DNA from: Bacillota bacterium
GTDB taxonomy: Bacteria; Bacillota_A; Clostridia; DSM-8532
Length of the DNA: 6,073 nucleotides
Assembly: GCA_023424865.1 (NCBI GenBank)
Contig: JAFADM010000003.1
Span: forward strand, 1-6,073
Reading direction: 5' to 3'
Shown: in pieces, positions 5,062 to 6,073 of the stretch
How the letters are laid out: each line of letters begins with the position of its first letter
Position numbering within the stretch: the stretch's first letter is position 1
Translations under genes and position numbers: made by a program
The notes under the pieces: model-generated
Seen by the model: the letters and a program-made list of their open reading frames with translations, nothing else
Database searches by the model: none
Told to the model about the DNA's origin: nothing

Positions 5062-6015
5062 ATGAATTTGCAACTAAGGACAGTGGCACAAAACCGGCAA
5101 AGAACGTGGCCGGGGAGGCTGAGCAAAGGTATTCTGGATTACGGACAGCTTTACCTGCTGATTCTGCCTGCATTAATTTATCTTATCATTTTTAACTATC
5201 TGCCCATGTATGGCGTCCAAATTGCCTTTAAGGACTATAAGGCCATCAGTGGCATTGCCGGCAGTGATTGGGTCGGCATCAAGCACTTCGTAACTTTCTT
5301 TAACACATTCTACAGCCAGCGGCTGATAGTGAATACGGTTCTTCTTAATCTGTACGGCCTGATTTTTGGTTTTCCAATACCTATTATACTGGCAATTATG
5401 ATTAACAATCTGCGCAATGCCCATTTTAAAAAATTCACCCAAACAGTGGTTTACGTTCCCCATTTTATATCCACGGTGGTGCTTGCGGGTATGCTTTATA
5501 TCTTTCTCTCCCCGACAAACGGCATTATTAATCGTTTTATAACGGTAATGGGAGGGGACCCCATCTTCTTTCTCAATGAGGTGGACTGGTTCCGCCCGGT
5601 CTTTATTATCTCAGGTATCTGGCAGAGTGCAGGCTGGAGCTCCATTCTTTTTATAGCTGCTCTGGCGGGTGTGGATCCCCAGCTCTACGAGGCGGCGACC
5701 ATTGATGGGGCCAATAAGCTTCAAAAGGTGATACATATTGATATTCCTCACATCATTCCTACCGCCACCATGATGCTTATTCTTAATTGCGGCTCCCTTT
5801 TGTCCAGCTCAACCCAAAAGGCTCTGCTTTTTCAGACGGGAGGCAATATCGCCCGGTCCGACATTATTGGCACTTACGTGTACACCATGGGTCTGGGCAG
5901 CGGACAGTTCTCCTACACCTCCGCAATCGGCCTTTTAATCAATGTTCTTAATTTTGCAATGATTATCGCCGCCAATTCCATTTCAAAAAAAATGAAGGGC
6001 GAAACCTTAATCTAA
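5062..6015 (+). CDS. LplB-type carbohydrate ABC transporter permease (317 aa)
   Basis: Integral membrane subunit of a binding-protein-dependent sugar or oligosaccharide importer of the LplB/YtcP type. The signature N-terminal stretch NYLPMYGVQIAFKDY follows the first membrane segment. About six hydrophobic segments are visible, near residues 30-50, 92-113, 135-150, 179-201, 228-247 and 286-308. The EAA loop, which docks onto the ATPase, reads EAATIDGA (210-217) with the conserved G216 and a trailing I-x-I-P-H-I. The start is taken at ATG 5062 because AGAAGG (5049-5054) lies 7 nt upstream; the in-frame GTG at 5044 would add six residues and leave that site inside the gene. In known operons of this type a second permease (YtcP-like) and a lipoprotein solute-binding protein follow, and the ATPase is often encoded elsewhere. 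The substrate is unknown. No second-gene terminator intervenes. Confidence 0.93.
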   Translation: MNLQLRTVAQNRQRTWPGRLSKGILDYGQLYLLILPALIYLIIFNYLPMYGVQIAFKDYKAISGIAGSDWVGIKHFVTFFNTFYSQRLIVNTVLLNLYGLIFGFPIPIILAIMINNLRNAHFKKFTQTVVYVPHFISTVVLAGMLYIFLSPTNGIINRFITVMGGDPIFFLNEVDWFRPVFIISGIWQSAGWSSILFIAALAGVDPQLYEAATIDGANKLQKVIHIDIPHIIPTATMMLILNCGSLLSSSTQKALLFQTGGNIARSDIIGTYVYTMGLGSGQFSYTSAIGLLINVLNFAMIIAANSISKKMKGETLI

Positions 6016-6033
6016 GGGAAGGAGGAAAAAAGA

Positions 6034-6073
6034 ATGTCAGAGCAACTAGTTGCCGGCCCCTTACGCCAGAAGG
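6034..6073 (+). CDS. Start of next operon gene, probably the partner permease (first 13 codons)
   Basis: An ATG at 6034, preceded by a strong GGAAGGAGG (6017-6025), opens MSEQLVAGPLRQK before the window ends. The 18-bp gap after the LplB-like permease points to the same transcript. Operons of this type usually encode the second (YtcP/AraQ-like) permease here, and a short polar, basic N-terminus fits. The visible residues alone do not identify it. Confidence 0.6.
   Translation, partial: MSEQLVAGPLRQK

Noticed and set aside
4878..5195. Plus-strand 105-codon frame through the importer leader
   Set aside because: No ribosome binding site before its ATG, low-complexity Ser/Thr/Lys composition that follows from the G-poor DNA, and its 3' third overlaps the permease in another frame.

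Overview
The window looks like chromosomal DNA from a low-to-mid GC, endospore-forming member of the Bacillota, either a clostridial lineage or Paenibacillaceae; the sequence alone does not decide between them. The signs are a Spo0E-type sporulation phosphatase, strong AGGAGG-type ribosome binding sites, a RecD2 helicase of the kind found in bacteria without RecBCD, a lipobox lipoprotein, and an LplB-type sugar ABC permease starting an operon.

Layout, left to right. Positions 1-173 (minus) hold the first 57 codons of an XRE-family regulator. It diverges across a 177-bp intergenic region, with overlapping -10 elements, from a 62-aa Spo0E-like protein (351-539, plus). After a weak hairpin and an extended -10 promoter comes recD2 (649-2820), then a GNAT acetyltransferase 17 bp downstream (2838-3626). 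These two are probably co-transcribed and end at a shared, bidirectional terminator (3711-3741). Beside the terminator lies a tandem 21-bp-period duplication (3754-3793). Converging on it from the right is a lipoprotein of unknown function (minus, true start 4490). About 570 bp without a convincing gene follow (4491-5061). The window closes with the first gene of a sugar/oligosaccharide ABC importer operon (LplB-like permease, ATG at 5062, to 6015) and the first 13 codons of the next gene (6034 onward), probably the partner permease.

Functionally these are four modules rather than one system: a regulator/sporulation-phosphatase divergon, a DNA-repair helicase with an acetyltransferase passenger, an orphan lipoprotein, and a carbohydrate importer. 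The most interesting part is the non-coding stretch 4491-5061. It holds a minus-strand terminator with no gene to terminate, a 20-bp dyad followed by six T that overlaps a 15-codon CPxC mini-ORF, a candidate promoter, and a strikingly C-rich, G-poor leader just upstream of the importer. The leader resembles a Rho-loading site. I see no clear evidence for a wholly new multi-gene system; the hypotheses are listed as findings with tests.
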